Assembly (NCBI GenBank): GCA_947623455.1
Contig: OX392532.1
Span: forward strand, 51,401,058-51,465,057
Length of the DNA: 64,000 bases
Source of the DNA: Mimachlamys varia
Taxonomy: Eukaryota > Mollusca > Bivalvia > Pectinida > Pectinidae
Direction of reading: 5' to 3'
Shown here: positions 1 to 10,140 of the stretch, one piece after another
Position numbering within the stretch: position 1 is the stretch's first letter
Layout of the letters: every line of letters starts with the position of its first letter
Program-made: the position numbers and the translations under genes
The notes under the pieces: generated by a model
Told to the model about the DNA's origin: nothing
What the model saw: only the letters and a program-made list of their open reading frames with translations
Database searches by the model: none

Positions 1-159
1 ATTTAATTTACACAATGGATGGCCCTTGTGCACATTAGAAAGACAGTTGACACAGGCGAGTTGTTGGCATCTTTCACAGTAATGGTCTAGTTGTTCCCTT
101 TTGTGGTATGAACAGGTACTTTGACCTTTGGTACGGAGAGGACTCTGAGCTTGGTACAT
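1..159 (-). CDS. B-box zinc-finger protein, N-terminal 53 codons (runs off the left edge)
   Basis: The minus strand reads open from an ATG at 157-159 to the window edge, giving 53 residues. Residues 16-48 form a B-box type 2 zinc finger: C16-x2-H19, C28-x2-C31, C36-x2-C39, then H44-x2-H47, with the usual hydrophobic spacing. Such domains occur in TRIM-type proteins, where they mediate oligomerisation or ligand contacts next to a coiled coil. No RING and no first B-box precede it. It is not a member of the four-gene family in this window, because its residues between ligands are quite different. The rest of the protein lies outside, so its C-terminal domain is unknown; this could also be a first exon. 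The B-box call is seen directly, the TRIM-like class is inferred. Confidence 0.7.
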   Translation of the reverse strand, partial: MYQAQSPLRTKGQSTCSYHKREQLDHYCERCQQLACVNCLSNVHKGHPLCKLN

Positions 160-582
160 TTTGATAAAAGAAAATATAATCGCTGTTGATCAACACGTTT
201 AAAAAGTTTATTTCAGAGTGACGTTCTCCATTATATCGTTGTTTACATTGTGTCTAATACCTGTACACAATCACAAAAAATGGTTTGTCTCCACTTCAGG
301 TAAACCAGTTGTCAGTGTAAACAACATTCTGAGTTACAGCTAATTCCTGTAGATGAAGGTTGGTAACCGCTGTGGTGATTATATGATGCAGAATATGCTT
401 GTTTGTATCGGATTCACATTCGTTGTCACGTAGAATTACTCACCTTGTTTTCAATGTCAGGCCGTCCACAGACGAACAATAACACTTCAATACATACATC
501 TATCAGAACAGATAATGTAATTCAATTAGATATGTTTTCTGTTTAAAAAAGCACTCCTCGATAGTTCTGTAGAAACCGTTAT
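160..582. other. Intergenic spacer, 5' side of the left-edge B-box gene
   Basis: AT-rich single-copy-looking DNA upstream of the left-edge B-box ORF. I see no ORF, RNA gene or repeat in it. It presumably carries that gene's promoter, but no convincing TATA box could be assigned. Confidence 0.5.
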
Positions 583-835
583 TCACATACCCGGCCACAA
601 GGTGAGTGCTCTATGTCCTACCCGGCCAGAAGATGGGTGTTGTATGTCCTACCAGGCCAAAGGGTGGGTGTTTTATGTCCTACCCGGCCAAAGGGTAGGT
701 GTTGTATATCCTACCCGGCCAGAAGGTGGGTGTTTCATGTCCTACCCGGCCAAAGGGTGGGTGTTTTATGTCCTACCCGGCCAAAGGGTAGGTGTTGTAT
801 ATCCTACCCGGGTCGGTGTTTATGATATACCTGGT
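583..835. repeat. 31-bp minisatellite (about 7-8 copies, 93-bp higher order)
   Basis: Units begin TCCTACCCGGCC and are 31 bp long. Three variants alternate (GGGTGTTGTATG, GGGTGTTTTATG and AGGTGTTGTATA endings), so the best repeat is 93 bp. Because 93 is 31 codons, ORFs of up to 101 residues run through it in two frames. These look like repeat artefacts. Confidence 0.85.
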
Positions 836-1132
836 CAGACAGTAATATACAACAGTCTTACCCCCTTTTATTTTGCTATGCCTGACGTCCATTATGTTGA
901 TCAATAAGGGTGTAATTATATACGCTCTATATAGAAAGTATAGGACACAGGGACCTGACATAATTTGTTATAACTTAGTTGTTGGCGAAAAACAAACGTG
1001 TTTAGAATACTTTTATAATTTAGAGGGTTTAAGATCTATTTTCAATCTAAAAGTTCTCAATTACCGGGGCCATTTGTATAAAAAATGATCTAAACCCCAA
1101 AAAGTGATATGTTTAAACACATTAGTATAGGT

Positions 1133-2040
1133 ATAAAATAAAATAAGAGAATACAGAAGCGTCAACATTATCATAATCCAAACTCAAAATCGATTAAACC
1201 AGGGGCAAAATTTGAACAAAGGAAAGATTTACATGGAGGCCCTTGCAAAAGTACAAGAGAATAAGACCAGGTGTTCCGGAAGAGTAAGCGTCTTCTGCTT
1301 CATCGACGACACCCGCCATGTAAATCTTTGTCACATCCAAATAAACATCAAGTTCTCAAAATGAGAACCGAGTATCATTGTCAATCACAACAAGTAAACA
1401 CACTAATGAGCATACTCAAAAACGTCCATCTTCATATCACTTAAAGATACAGAATATTTCTCAATGAGACAAAGATGGCGACCATAAAACTTGCCCATGT
1501 ACTGATCAACCTGAATCTCTCGAATCCTTGTGTTGTTAGTTTGTTTGTCAGCAGTCGACATCGATCACGAAAATCCCGATATTTAGAGCAAGCCCTGGAA
1601 TACCGAATAAACTGCGACATGTAAACACCATAGGTTGAAGAAGCAGGGATGTTACTATCAAGAAATGGAAAGTTAACGATCGGAAAATTGAAATCATCAC
1701 GTTTATCGTATAGCTTAGTAGAAAGCTGTCCATGTTGGTCGTAGTTTAAGTAGAGATCGAGGTAAGCAGCTGATGTAGAAGATTCTGTTGTGTCCTTTAT
1801 TTCAAGTTCAGAAGGGTTTATCCGATCGACGTGTTCAGCAAACTTCTTGTTGTTTATAGACAACAAATCGTCGATATATCTGAAATTGCAATTAAAAGAT
1901 TTGGCAAGGTTTTTGTTACCTGTCCTGATTAGCTCCTCCACAAATTCAGCCTCGTATGAAAACAAAAACAAGTCAGCTAAGAGTGGGGCACAGTTTGTTC
2001 TAAAACTACCTGACACAAAATTATCTGGCCCCTGTGGTGT
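1133..2040 (-). mobile_element. Penelope-like reverse-transcriptase element, 5'-truncated copy 1
   Basis: A minus-strand copy of a dispersed retroelement. Its RT C-terminal region lies at 1403-2040. Its 3' region follows at 1133-1402 and includes the string GGTGTTCCGGAAGAGTAAG (plus strand) that also forms the 33-38 kb minisatellite. Related copies lie at 44.1-45.0, 53.7-54.4 and 60.8-61.3 kb. The copies are truncated at different 5' points but share the same 3' end (ATTCTCTTATTT-like tail), which is typical of target-primed retrotransposition. The Penelope-like class rests on the form of the RT motifs and is not proven. Confidence 0.75.
1403..2040 (-). pseudogene. Reverse transcriptase C-terminal fragment (Penelope-like type), degenerate
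   Basis: The frame 1441-2016 encodes 191 residues. It opens with a damaged motif B (TNCAPLLADLFLFSYEAEF), then carries the catalytic YIDD motif C at residues 47-50, then a thumb-like region (LYDKRDDFNFPIVNFPF, YMSQFIRYSRACSKY). Near 1505 a frameshift moves the reading into the frame KFYGRHLCLIEKYSVSLSD, which ends at a stop at 1403-1405. Motif A and everything upstream are missing, so this is a dead 5'-truncated copy. The fuller copy at 44-45 kb supplies the FDLSTLY motif A. The combination FD.STLYT, G.NCAPLLADLF and RYIDDLL best fits Penelope-like RTs. A related RT class is possible. Confidence 0.75.
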
Positions 2041-2204
2041 ACGCGTGTACTTGGATTTCTATAGAGGCGGTGTTTTAAGTGATTAAATAGATGAATGTAC
2101 AGACATTGAATGTGATAATTCGTGGCAGCGGGGCGTTGCCGACAATCTTAAGAAAATATCAACTTACAGAAATCGAATTATATATCAAGTGTCGTTTTAT
2201 GGCT

Positions 2205-2316
2205 TTGTCGTGCCTTATATTTGTCACACAAAGCCTCTCCTGACAGTCTTTACAGTACCAGTTAACGTCCTGTATACGTGTACCTGGGCATGTCGGATGG
2301 ATAACTTACTCGCCAT
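2205..2316 (-). pseudogene. 5' fragment of a B-box/NHL family gene with a 26-bp deletion
   Basis: Starting at the ATG at 2314-2316, the first residues are MASKLSIRHAQVHV, matching the four intact paralogues. The 26 bp that encode the first zinc ligands (C18-x2-C21 region) are then missing, which shifts the frame. Out of frame, similarity continues through the segment for WYCNDCQEALC and fades near 2205. Nothing of the coiled coil or propeller follows; the next recognisable sequence is the RT element ending at about 2040. Its 5' flank (2317-2600) is still clearly that of the family, so a complete gene once stood here. Confidence 0.8.
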
Positions 2317-2600
2317 TCCTTTTTAAGTCTAAATAAATCCTGTAAAACACAACATATCTTACAGACCGCCGATTGCATTTGTTCTGAATTAAAATTCCTT
2401 CGACAAGTGATCATTTTGTCGTTTGGATCACGTGTGTTTTTTGTGTATTGATAAGACGTCTATTGAATGTTGATAATAAAAGCCGCAACAGGTAAATATC
2501 TCAACCACGTTGATTGCACGCTTCCAACGGTGATGTGTGTACATACAAATAAAGTAAAGGAAATGTACTGCAGATTTAAATAAATATTTTAAAATGTTAA
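2317..2600 (-). promoter_or_regulatory. Relic of the family's conserved 5' flank
   Basis: This aligns by eye with the flanks upstream of the genes at 11.8, 21.4 and 56.5 kb. It includes the E-box CACGTG at 2429-2434 and the following GTATTGATAAGACG. It now sits upstream of a broken gene fragment. Confidence 0.6.
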
Positions 2601-4004
2601 TGAGTTGTCTTTGCATAAGCAAACTGACTGTTTATATAACCACGGGGGATATTGATATAGGAAATCCGTTATATTTAAAAAAAAAAGTGTTATACTGGCT
2701 GGTGGATCCACAAAGCATGAATTTGAAAGAGTATAGCCTTAGGAAATTCAGGAGTCGAAAAAAAGGCTTCTCAAGCCACGACAGAAATAAATGTAACAGA
2801 GATTAGTTTAAAGATATTCCAGTTATTTTCAACATTCCGGAATTAACCGATGTAGGCCGACTTTGACGTTTAGTAAATGGGTGACGTCGCGTTATTGTGT
2901 GAGGTGTTTCCGGTTTCCCCACCTGAGAGCTACTTCGGACGAAGCAAAGCAAAGGCAAAGGGTAGCAACATGGGGAAACAACCCTGTTTACGAATGATGT
3001 AATACCATTCAAGAGCTTCGCTCGGGCACCTTACCCGAGAGCTGCGCTTTTACTAATATATATAGCAATGAAATAATATGCAAAAGGCAAATAATTTCTG
3101 TTATTACATAATGTTATTCTTCGTCATTCGATAGAATTAAATCATACTGTTGTACAGTCCCCCCAATCGTAATCGTACCATACGCCTTTGTACCGAGGCT
3201 GAACAAGTATGTATCGACACAATTCTAATGACCTTAACGTCTATTGAACAATAATTTAAAGGGTAGTCTGTATGTATAAGGTTACCTAATTAGGCTATTG
3301 ATCAAACAGAAGTGATTAAGTTACTTCTATGGCCATATTAACATAGACTGCAACTTACCTCTATATATTCCTATTTATATACTAAGAATTACAACTGTTT
3401 ATGTTATTTGTAATACTGAGTTGAATGTTTAGCAGCTTTTTGCAGCATGATAAACTTTTAGATTAACATGTTGTGGACATGACTAAGTGAACATTGAATA
3501 CAGATGTAATTGTAATAGTTGGTTATATCGGGAAATGAAATACGTCAGCAACACAATGATAAGTTTAACTTTCTATCAATAATTCTTGCTGGCTCAGAGT
3601 TTAGTATCCCGTATGGATCTTTTTGGCCATTGTTCGTCATGTTCAAAATAGGTGCAGCATGTGTGTGTTACGTCATCTTTAATCTGTTAAATCCAATAAG
3701 TTATTATCATAAAATAGAGAAGTGTTTTTTTTAGCTATTATCATATCCTACAGTTCAATCGGAATCGTCTTGCGCTTGTGACAGGATCAAATCGATTTTA
3801 AAAAGAAAATTTGATAAAGTTGATAGTAGTATACAAAAGAGAAACCAGTGTAGGCACAACAAGTCTTTTCTTACAATTAGGTTGATGAATCATTATGAAA
3901 ATGTGCTTATCTATTACATTGTTTGCTTAACTTTTAAAGAAACATGGCTGTTACATGTATCTTAAGGATAGCAAAAGACATCAGTGGTATGTCACAGTAG
4001 TGGC
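2601..4004. other. Spacer without recognisable genes
   Basis: AT-rich DNA with only short spurious ORFs (70 codons or fewer). I recognise no protein domain, RNA gene or tandem array in it. Confidence 0.5.
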
Positions 4005-4508
4005 GTTCTGCATGTAGACGTGATATAACAGTGACGTCCTTGTTAGCTTAACATGTTGACGGGGTATATCAGTGGCGTCCTTGTTAGCTTAACCTGGGGA
4101 CCTGGTATATCAGTGGTGTCCTTGTTAGCTTAACCTGGGGACGAAAATCAGTGGCGTCTTTGTTATCTTTACCAGGGGACGTGATATATCAGTGGCGTCC
4201 TTGTTAGCTTAATCTGGGGACGGAGTATATCAATGGCGTCCTTGTTAGCTTAACATGTGGACGGGATATATCAGTGACGTCCTTGTTAGCTTAACATGTG
4301 GAGGTGGTATATCAGCGGCGTCCTTGTTAGCTTAACATGGGGACGTGGTATATCAGTGACTTCCTGGTTAGCTTAACATGGGGACGTGGTATATCAGTGA
4401 CTTCCTGGTTAGCTTACTATGGGGACGGAGTATATCAGTTGCGTCCTGGTTAGCTTTACCCGGGGACATAATATATCAGTCCTTGTGGCGTCCTAGTTAG
4501 CTTGGTAT
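4005..4508. repeat. 42-bp minisatellite (about 12 copies)
   Basis: Units consist of GGGGACGTGGTATATCAGTG followed by a GCGTCCTTGTTAGCTTAACATG-type segment, about 42 bp long and moderately diverged. The last units are irregular, with an internal insertion near 4480. Confidence 0.85.
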
Positions 4509-6235
4509 ATCCATCTGAATTAATCAAGACAGATAGACGAATATTTTAACTGGCGTCGTCTCTATTAAGCCGACAATGTCAGGATACTTATATATGGTGT
4601 ATAATTATGTCATCCACAAAGGCAAGTTGTTAAGTAGACAATGCATGTTTTATCCGAATACGTATCTAAGTCTAAATACCTTTAAATCAGGTACATTGTA
4701 ACCTGCACACAGACTGGAGTAACACTCTTTGTTGAAAGAAAATCAACGATCCAGATGAATTCCTTATATACACTTACACAGATAAACACAGGATTAACAA
4801 TCTATTGACGATATAATGACCCACAGACGGGTTGCACACACACAGTAGAAAATAACTGGACGGCGGAGGTAATAATATTACCTATAAGATGTAGTGTCAC
4901 TTTCTTATCTCTATAACAGAATATTAACAGTGTCATTATCTATACGTGTGTTATTGTGTCAACAAAGAACCACGATTGTATACTATGCTAGGTATTTTTC
5001 ATTTCAAGGTGTTTTTTGGAAAACTGATCGTCACTTATCTCTTTTTAAAGGTATAAAGGTTTAGAAAACATTAAACACACAAATACCTTGCACACATTAA
5101 AAACATAATGCCTTTAAATTAACCAATGAAATTATAGTTTCAGCATCCTGAAATCCATTTATTCAAATTCTTCAATTTAACAGCGTTACCACCATAGGCT
5201 TATCTAAAAAGTGCTGTTGTCTCCCTTGTTTCCCATATCATTGCTATACTTGAAAATGTTTTTGAAACAAATTCGTGCCATGTAATTATGATGTCATTAT
5301 GGAAATGACGTCATCAGATTGTCACATTGTGCCATATCGTCACAAATACACCTCCCGGAATTAAGTTCATCTTGTATCCACCATTGTGGCTAATCAAAGG
5401 GAATAACAACACTTTTGGGAAAGGCCTATACCCCCCCCCCCCTCTATCTCGTTTTGACAAATGATAATTTGGACTTTTTTCTTTTTCACAATGAAATAAA
5501 ACGTCAATTATGAAAAAATGAGTTTGATCGATTATAATTCTTGATTTGGAGACATTCACGTTTTCGTAGCATTTCATGAAATAAGTGTAATCCTCTTGAT
5601 CGGGATGTTCATTTCAATTCCGGTAGGGGAATCGAACATCTTGATAATAGTTTGTTTGATTGTAGTATTCACTTGTTTGCTGATAAGCGTTTTTAGTCTT
5701 AATAATTCAATTACGTTACATAAGTTGACATCAAATATGAACAAAGCTGCGAAATCTATTTCTGTTTTATTAAGTGACAAACAATCCTATTATAATGGCC
5801 ATCGACCTTGTTACTGTCAAGGATTGAACCATCTGCTGGCAGTCATAATAAGTCATTTACCTTAGTTATCATGCTCCGATCAGTAACAGGTTGAAGTATG
5901 GCGTAGTATATGTGTTACATAAATTGTCGGTCAGTTTTACGTGTACCGTATCATTCTTATCAGTCTATATATCTGTAACATAAATATCCCCACAATATAA
6001 CACAGATTCTTTACCCGTAGATGTGACCAGGAAGGAGCCTCAGTTTTAGATCGTGTCCCTAACCAATAAAAAAGAAAACACAAAAAGTAAACATAAAAGC
6101 ATAAGTGGTATATCTGATTTTGTTCATTTATAGAATTGAACAGATTTAAAAATAGATATCAATTTTCTGAAAAAATATCCCACTTTGTAAAAGCCAATTA
6201 TTCCGCGGGTGAATTTTTTATCTCTTAGGCAGCCT
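4509..6235. other. Spacer without recognisable genes
   Basis: AT-rich sequence with a poly-C tract at about 5430-5441. Opposed short ORFs around 5314-5865 have no recognisable domain and no sign of selection. I see no mobile element. Confidence 0.5.
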
Positions 6236-8205
6236 CCACACTGTTCGCTGTGTTGAACTGTTCGCTGTGTTGAACTGTTCGCTGTGTTGAACTGTTCGCT
6301 GTGTTGAACTGTTCGCTGTGTTGAACTGTTCGCGGTGTTGAACTGTTCGCGGTGTTGAACTGTTCGCGAAGTTGAACTGTTCGCGGTGTTGAACTATTCG
6401 CTGTGTTGAACTGTTCGCGGTGTTGAACTGTTCGCGGCGTTGAACTGTTCGTGGTGTTGAACTGTTCGCGAGGTTAAACTGTTCGCGGTGTTGAACTGTT
6501 CGCGGCGTTTAACTGTTCGCGGTGTTTAACTGTTCGTGGTGTTGAACTGTTCGCAGCGTTGAACTGTTCGCGGTGTTGAACTGTTCGCGGTGTTGAACTG
6601 TTCGCGAGGTTGAACTGTTCGCGGTGTTGAACTATTCGCTGTGTTGAACTGTTCGCGGTGTTGAACTGTTCGCGGTGTTGAACTGTTCGCGAGGTTGAAC
6701 TGTTCGCGGTGTTGAACTGTTCGCGAGGTTGAACTGTTCGCGCTGTTGAACTGTTCGCGGTGTTGAACTAGTCGCTGTGTTGAACTGTTCGCGGTGTTGA
6801 ACTGTTCGTTGTGTTGAACTGTTCCCGGTGTTGAACTGTTTGCGGCGTTGAACTGTTCGCTGTGTTGAACTGTTCGCGGTGTCGAACTGTTCGCGGTGTT
6901 GAACTGTTCGCGGCGTTGAACTGTTCGCGAGGTTGAACTATTCGCGGTGTTGAACTATTCGCTGTGTTGAACTGTTCGCGGTGTTGAACTGTTCGCGGCG
7001 TTGAATTATTCGCGGTGTTGAACTGTTCGCGGTGTTGAATGTCGCGGCGTTGAACTGTTCGCGAGGTTGAACTGTACGCGGTGTTGAACTATTCGCTGTG
7101 TTGAACTGTTCGCGGCGTTGAACTGTTCGCGGTGTTGAACTATTCGCTGTATTGAACTGTTCGCTGTGTTGAACTTTTCGCGGCGTTGAACTGTTCGCTG
7201 TGTTGAACTGTTCGCGTTGTTGAACTGTTCGCGGTGTTGAACTGTTCGCGGTGTTGAACTGTTCGCGGCGTTGAACAGTTCGCGGTGTTGAACTATTCGC
7301 AGCGTTGAACAGTTCGCGGTGTTGAACTATTCGCGGCGTTGAACTGTTCGCTGTGTTGAACTGTTCGCGTTGTTGAACTGTTCGCGGTGTTGAACTGTTC
7401 GCGGTGTTGAACTGTTCGCGAGGTTGAACTGTTCGCGGTTTTGAACTATTCGCTGTGTTGAACTGTTCGCGGTGTTGAACTGTTCGCGGTGTTGAACTGT
7501 TCGCGAGGTTGAACTGTTCGCGGTGTTGAACTGTTCGCGAGGTTGAACTGTTCGCGCTGTTGAACTGTTCGCGGTGTTGAACTAGTCGCTGTGTTGAACT
7601 GTTCGCGGTGTTGAACTGTTCGTTGTGTTGAACTGTTCCCGGTGTTAAACTGTTCGCGGCGTTGAACTGTTCGCTGTGTTGAACTGTTCGCGGTGTCGAA
7701 CTATTCGCTGTGTTGAACTGTTCGCGGTGTTGAACTGTTCGCGGCGTTGAATTATTCGCGGTGTTGAACTGTTCGCGGTGTTGAATGTCGCGGCGTTGAA
7801 CTGTTCGCGAGGTTGAACTGTACGCGGTGTTGAACTATTCGCTGTGTTGAACTGTTCGCGGCGTTGAACTGTTCGCGGTGTTGAACTATTCGCTGTATTG
7901 AACTGTTCGCTGTGTTGAACTTTTCGCGGCGTTGAACTGTTCGCTGTGTTGAACTGTTCGCGTTGTTGAACTGTTCGCGGTGTTGAACTGTTCGCGGTGT
8001 TGAACTGTTCGCGGCGTTGAACAGTTCGCGGTGTTGAACTATTCGCAGCGTTGAACAGTTCGCGGTGTTGAACTATTCGCTGTGTTGAACTGTTCGCGGC
8101 GTTGAACTGTTCGCGGTGTTGAACTGTTCGCGGTGTTGAACTGTTCGCGGTGTTGAACTATTCGCGGTGTTGAACTGTTCGCGGTGTTGAACTGTTCGCG
8201 CTGTC
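6236..8205. repeat. 17-bp minisatellite (about 115 copies) with higher-order duplication
   Basis: The basic unit is TTGAACTGTTCGCGGTG, with variant last bases (CTGTG, GAGGT, GGCGT). A marker variant ACTAGTCGCT occurs at 6767 and again at 7581, an offset of 814 bp. That equals 47 units of 17 plus one unique 15-bp unit. The 15-bp unit itself occurs at 7035 and 7781, an offset of 746, so four units (68 bp) were lost in the second block. No long ORF crosses the array. Confidence 0.95.
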
Positions 8206-9380
8206 AGTGATACTGTTTTGCACTGTATACCTATAATACTATTGTAGAAATTATTTTCTATGCAAACTTGGCTTGCACATATAATGTTAACTAAATCTGA
8301 CTGACAGATTTATTTTCATGTAAAGGCTCCAGAGGAAAGAAAATAGGAACCAATCCGATAACGTTTTCTCATGGATTCTGAGCTAATTCGCGCTGTCGAA
8401 ACAGGAACAACAACACTTTGTCATACCTAAACGTTTACGAGAAATCCTAAGGTATTTTTTTTTTTAAACAAAATGCTGAGCATAAAAGAGTTATATGATC
8501 TAGTGACGTTTGAAGGATACAGCGCATGCAGTCAGTCGTTGATCTGCTTTTGTGTTCTTGGTGTGATGATGCGGGATATTTTGGCAATCCTTTCTGTACA
8601 AATGAACATTATGCTTTCATCAGCATTCGGAGGCTTGAAAACGAGACCAGAATGTCAGTTTGATCATTTGGCTTAGAAGGCGAGCGCCGATTTTCTGTAA
8701 TGCTCGAAGGACAAGTATCAACCTAGTGAATAGTCTCGATATATTGACACCAATCAAGTAACTGGCAGTGTACATTCAGTTTACTTTTGACATAATTCAA
8801 AGAGCGAAAGTAAGCGTAAGCCATGGATAACGAGGATACCATTAAAAAACCAGTGACCGATCTGTTTACTGTAATACAGTCGAAAGTACCAGCAAAACGA
8901 GTACAGCATACCCTTACTTCATCAGGAACATTTGTCGTTACTTTTGGAACATTACAGATTATGTTATCGTCATCGGTGTCAATTGATGTTTTGTCTTACA
9001 AGTGATATGCTTTGGAATCAAAATTACCTAGTTAACATTGTTACACTTACGATATGTGTATATCTTTGTTTACTTTCTAACATTTTCCACGAGGAGTTGA
9101 CACATAGAGATCTCAGTTGTTGCTTGGACGATGCAAAATTAAACTCCTTGCCATGAACAGTAGTATATTTGTGTCCGTCCGCTCGATAGTCAAGACTTTC
9201 CTTTTTACTTTCTTACGTTTCCACGAGATGTGATTAACTTGATTTATCGTCTTCAGCCGTTTCCAGGACGATCAAAAATAAGTTCCTTGTCAGGACAGGA
9301 ATTTTTCAGTAGCAAATTTATAAGGCTTTACTTTGGGAACCTGGTTTCGATCATACGTGAATATAAAAATATAAAAATGA
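8206..9380. other. Spacer with two short plus-strand ORFs of unknown value
   Basis: At 8823-9005 a 60-codon ORF starts in a good Kozak context (GCCATGG). At about 8526-8660 a 45-codon frame contains CSWCDDAGYF and FCTNEHYAF, a C-x2-C...C-x3-H pattern that hints at a zinc site. Neither matches a family I can name, and no splice structure could be established. They may be exon fragments or chance ORFs. Confidence 0.2.
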
Positions 9381-9387
9381 AAAAAGA

Positions 9388-9432
9388 CTCCCCTCGCCGA
9401 TGAGTCCAAGAGGGACGACACAGCTGTAACAT
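9388..9432 (+). ncRNA. Degenerate hammerhead-ribozyme-like motif
   Basis: The string CGATGAGTCC, then AAGAG, then GGACGACAC resembles the hammerhead core CUGAUGA / stem II / GAAA. Stem II pairs perfectly (GTCC with GGAC). The next bases ACAGCTGTA could form a short stem III with a GUA cleavage triplet. Two core positions deviate (CTGATGA to CCGATGA, GAAA to GACA), and no stem I partner is evident. If it is real, it is probably an inactive relic. Hammerheads are known in Penelope-like elements and retrozymes, and Penelope-like RT relics occur in this window. Confidence 0.3.
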
Positions 9433-9955
9433 GCAATGTATTTCATGGTGCACCCACATCTATGTCTCTTACGGTCACCCTTTCATGATGCCGTAATACA
9501 CAAAATAATTTGAACACAAACAAAGTGACAGTACAATACATTGTTTATATTAAAATGTCATCACATTTACAAACATTGAAGAGATTATATGAAGAACATA
9601 TATCACAGAAGATATTTGATAATCTACAGAAAATATAATATAAATAACAAACAAGCAAAAAAAGCATGTTATCTGGTTAACCAAATTTATATATAATCCT
9701 TGATATTGAATTTGGCCTACATTAAAGCTAAAATGTAGTATGCTAATCTAAAGCGATGTCATACTGCTGACATAATTGTTTTTAAAAAATACAAATTTGT
9801 GATTATCGCTGTCAATCACACACAACAGTCTTTATAGTTAAAACGTTTAGACAAAGTAAATAAAACAGCCTGAAACAATTTATGATGATCAAAACATCTT
9901 CATCACCACTGTTCTATACACAGAGAAACCGGAATTTTACATATTTTTTTTCTCG
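9433..9955. other. Spacer downstream of the 10.1-kb gene
   Basis: AT-rich, with no recognisable gene. It may hold 3' UTR of the minus-strand gene at 10141-11799, but no clear boundary can be seen. Confidence 0.4.
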
Positions 9956-10100
9956 TCCACAAGGCGTTCTTTCATTCCTCGATGGCACGTATATCTGATT
10001 AATTTAAAAGTCTGGTTCAAACACTCTGTCATCATTTATCACGTGCTATATCACATACCAATGTATTTTAGGACATCTGACCATTTCTAGACCGTAACCT
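9956..10100 (-). pseudogene. Degenerate C-terminal fragment of the B-box/NHL family
   Basis: The stretch resembles the C-terminal coding region of the adjacent gene in the same orientation. TTCATTCCTCGA, GCACGTATATCTG, GGTTCAAACACTCTGTC, TATCACGTGCTATATCACAT and TCTGACCATT correspond in order to gene positions of about 10268-10385. Indels break every frame. It looks like an older duplicate of blade 5 coding sequence left immediately 3' of the intact gene. Confidence 0.6.
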
Positions 10101-10140
10101 TTCAAAATACATGAACCATTTATGTTTTCATTTTGTTTAT

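Noticed and set aside
5314..5865. Opposed short ORFs around the poly-C tract
   Set aside because: Short, overlapping on both strands and without recognisable features.
6236..8205. A CRISPR-like array of regular repeats
   Set aside because: Units are contiguous 17-mers with no spacers, in clearly eukaryotic context; the same applies to the other arrays.
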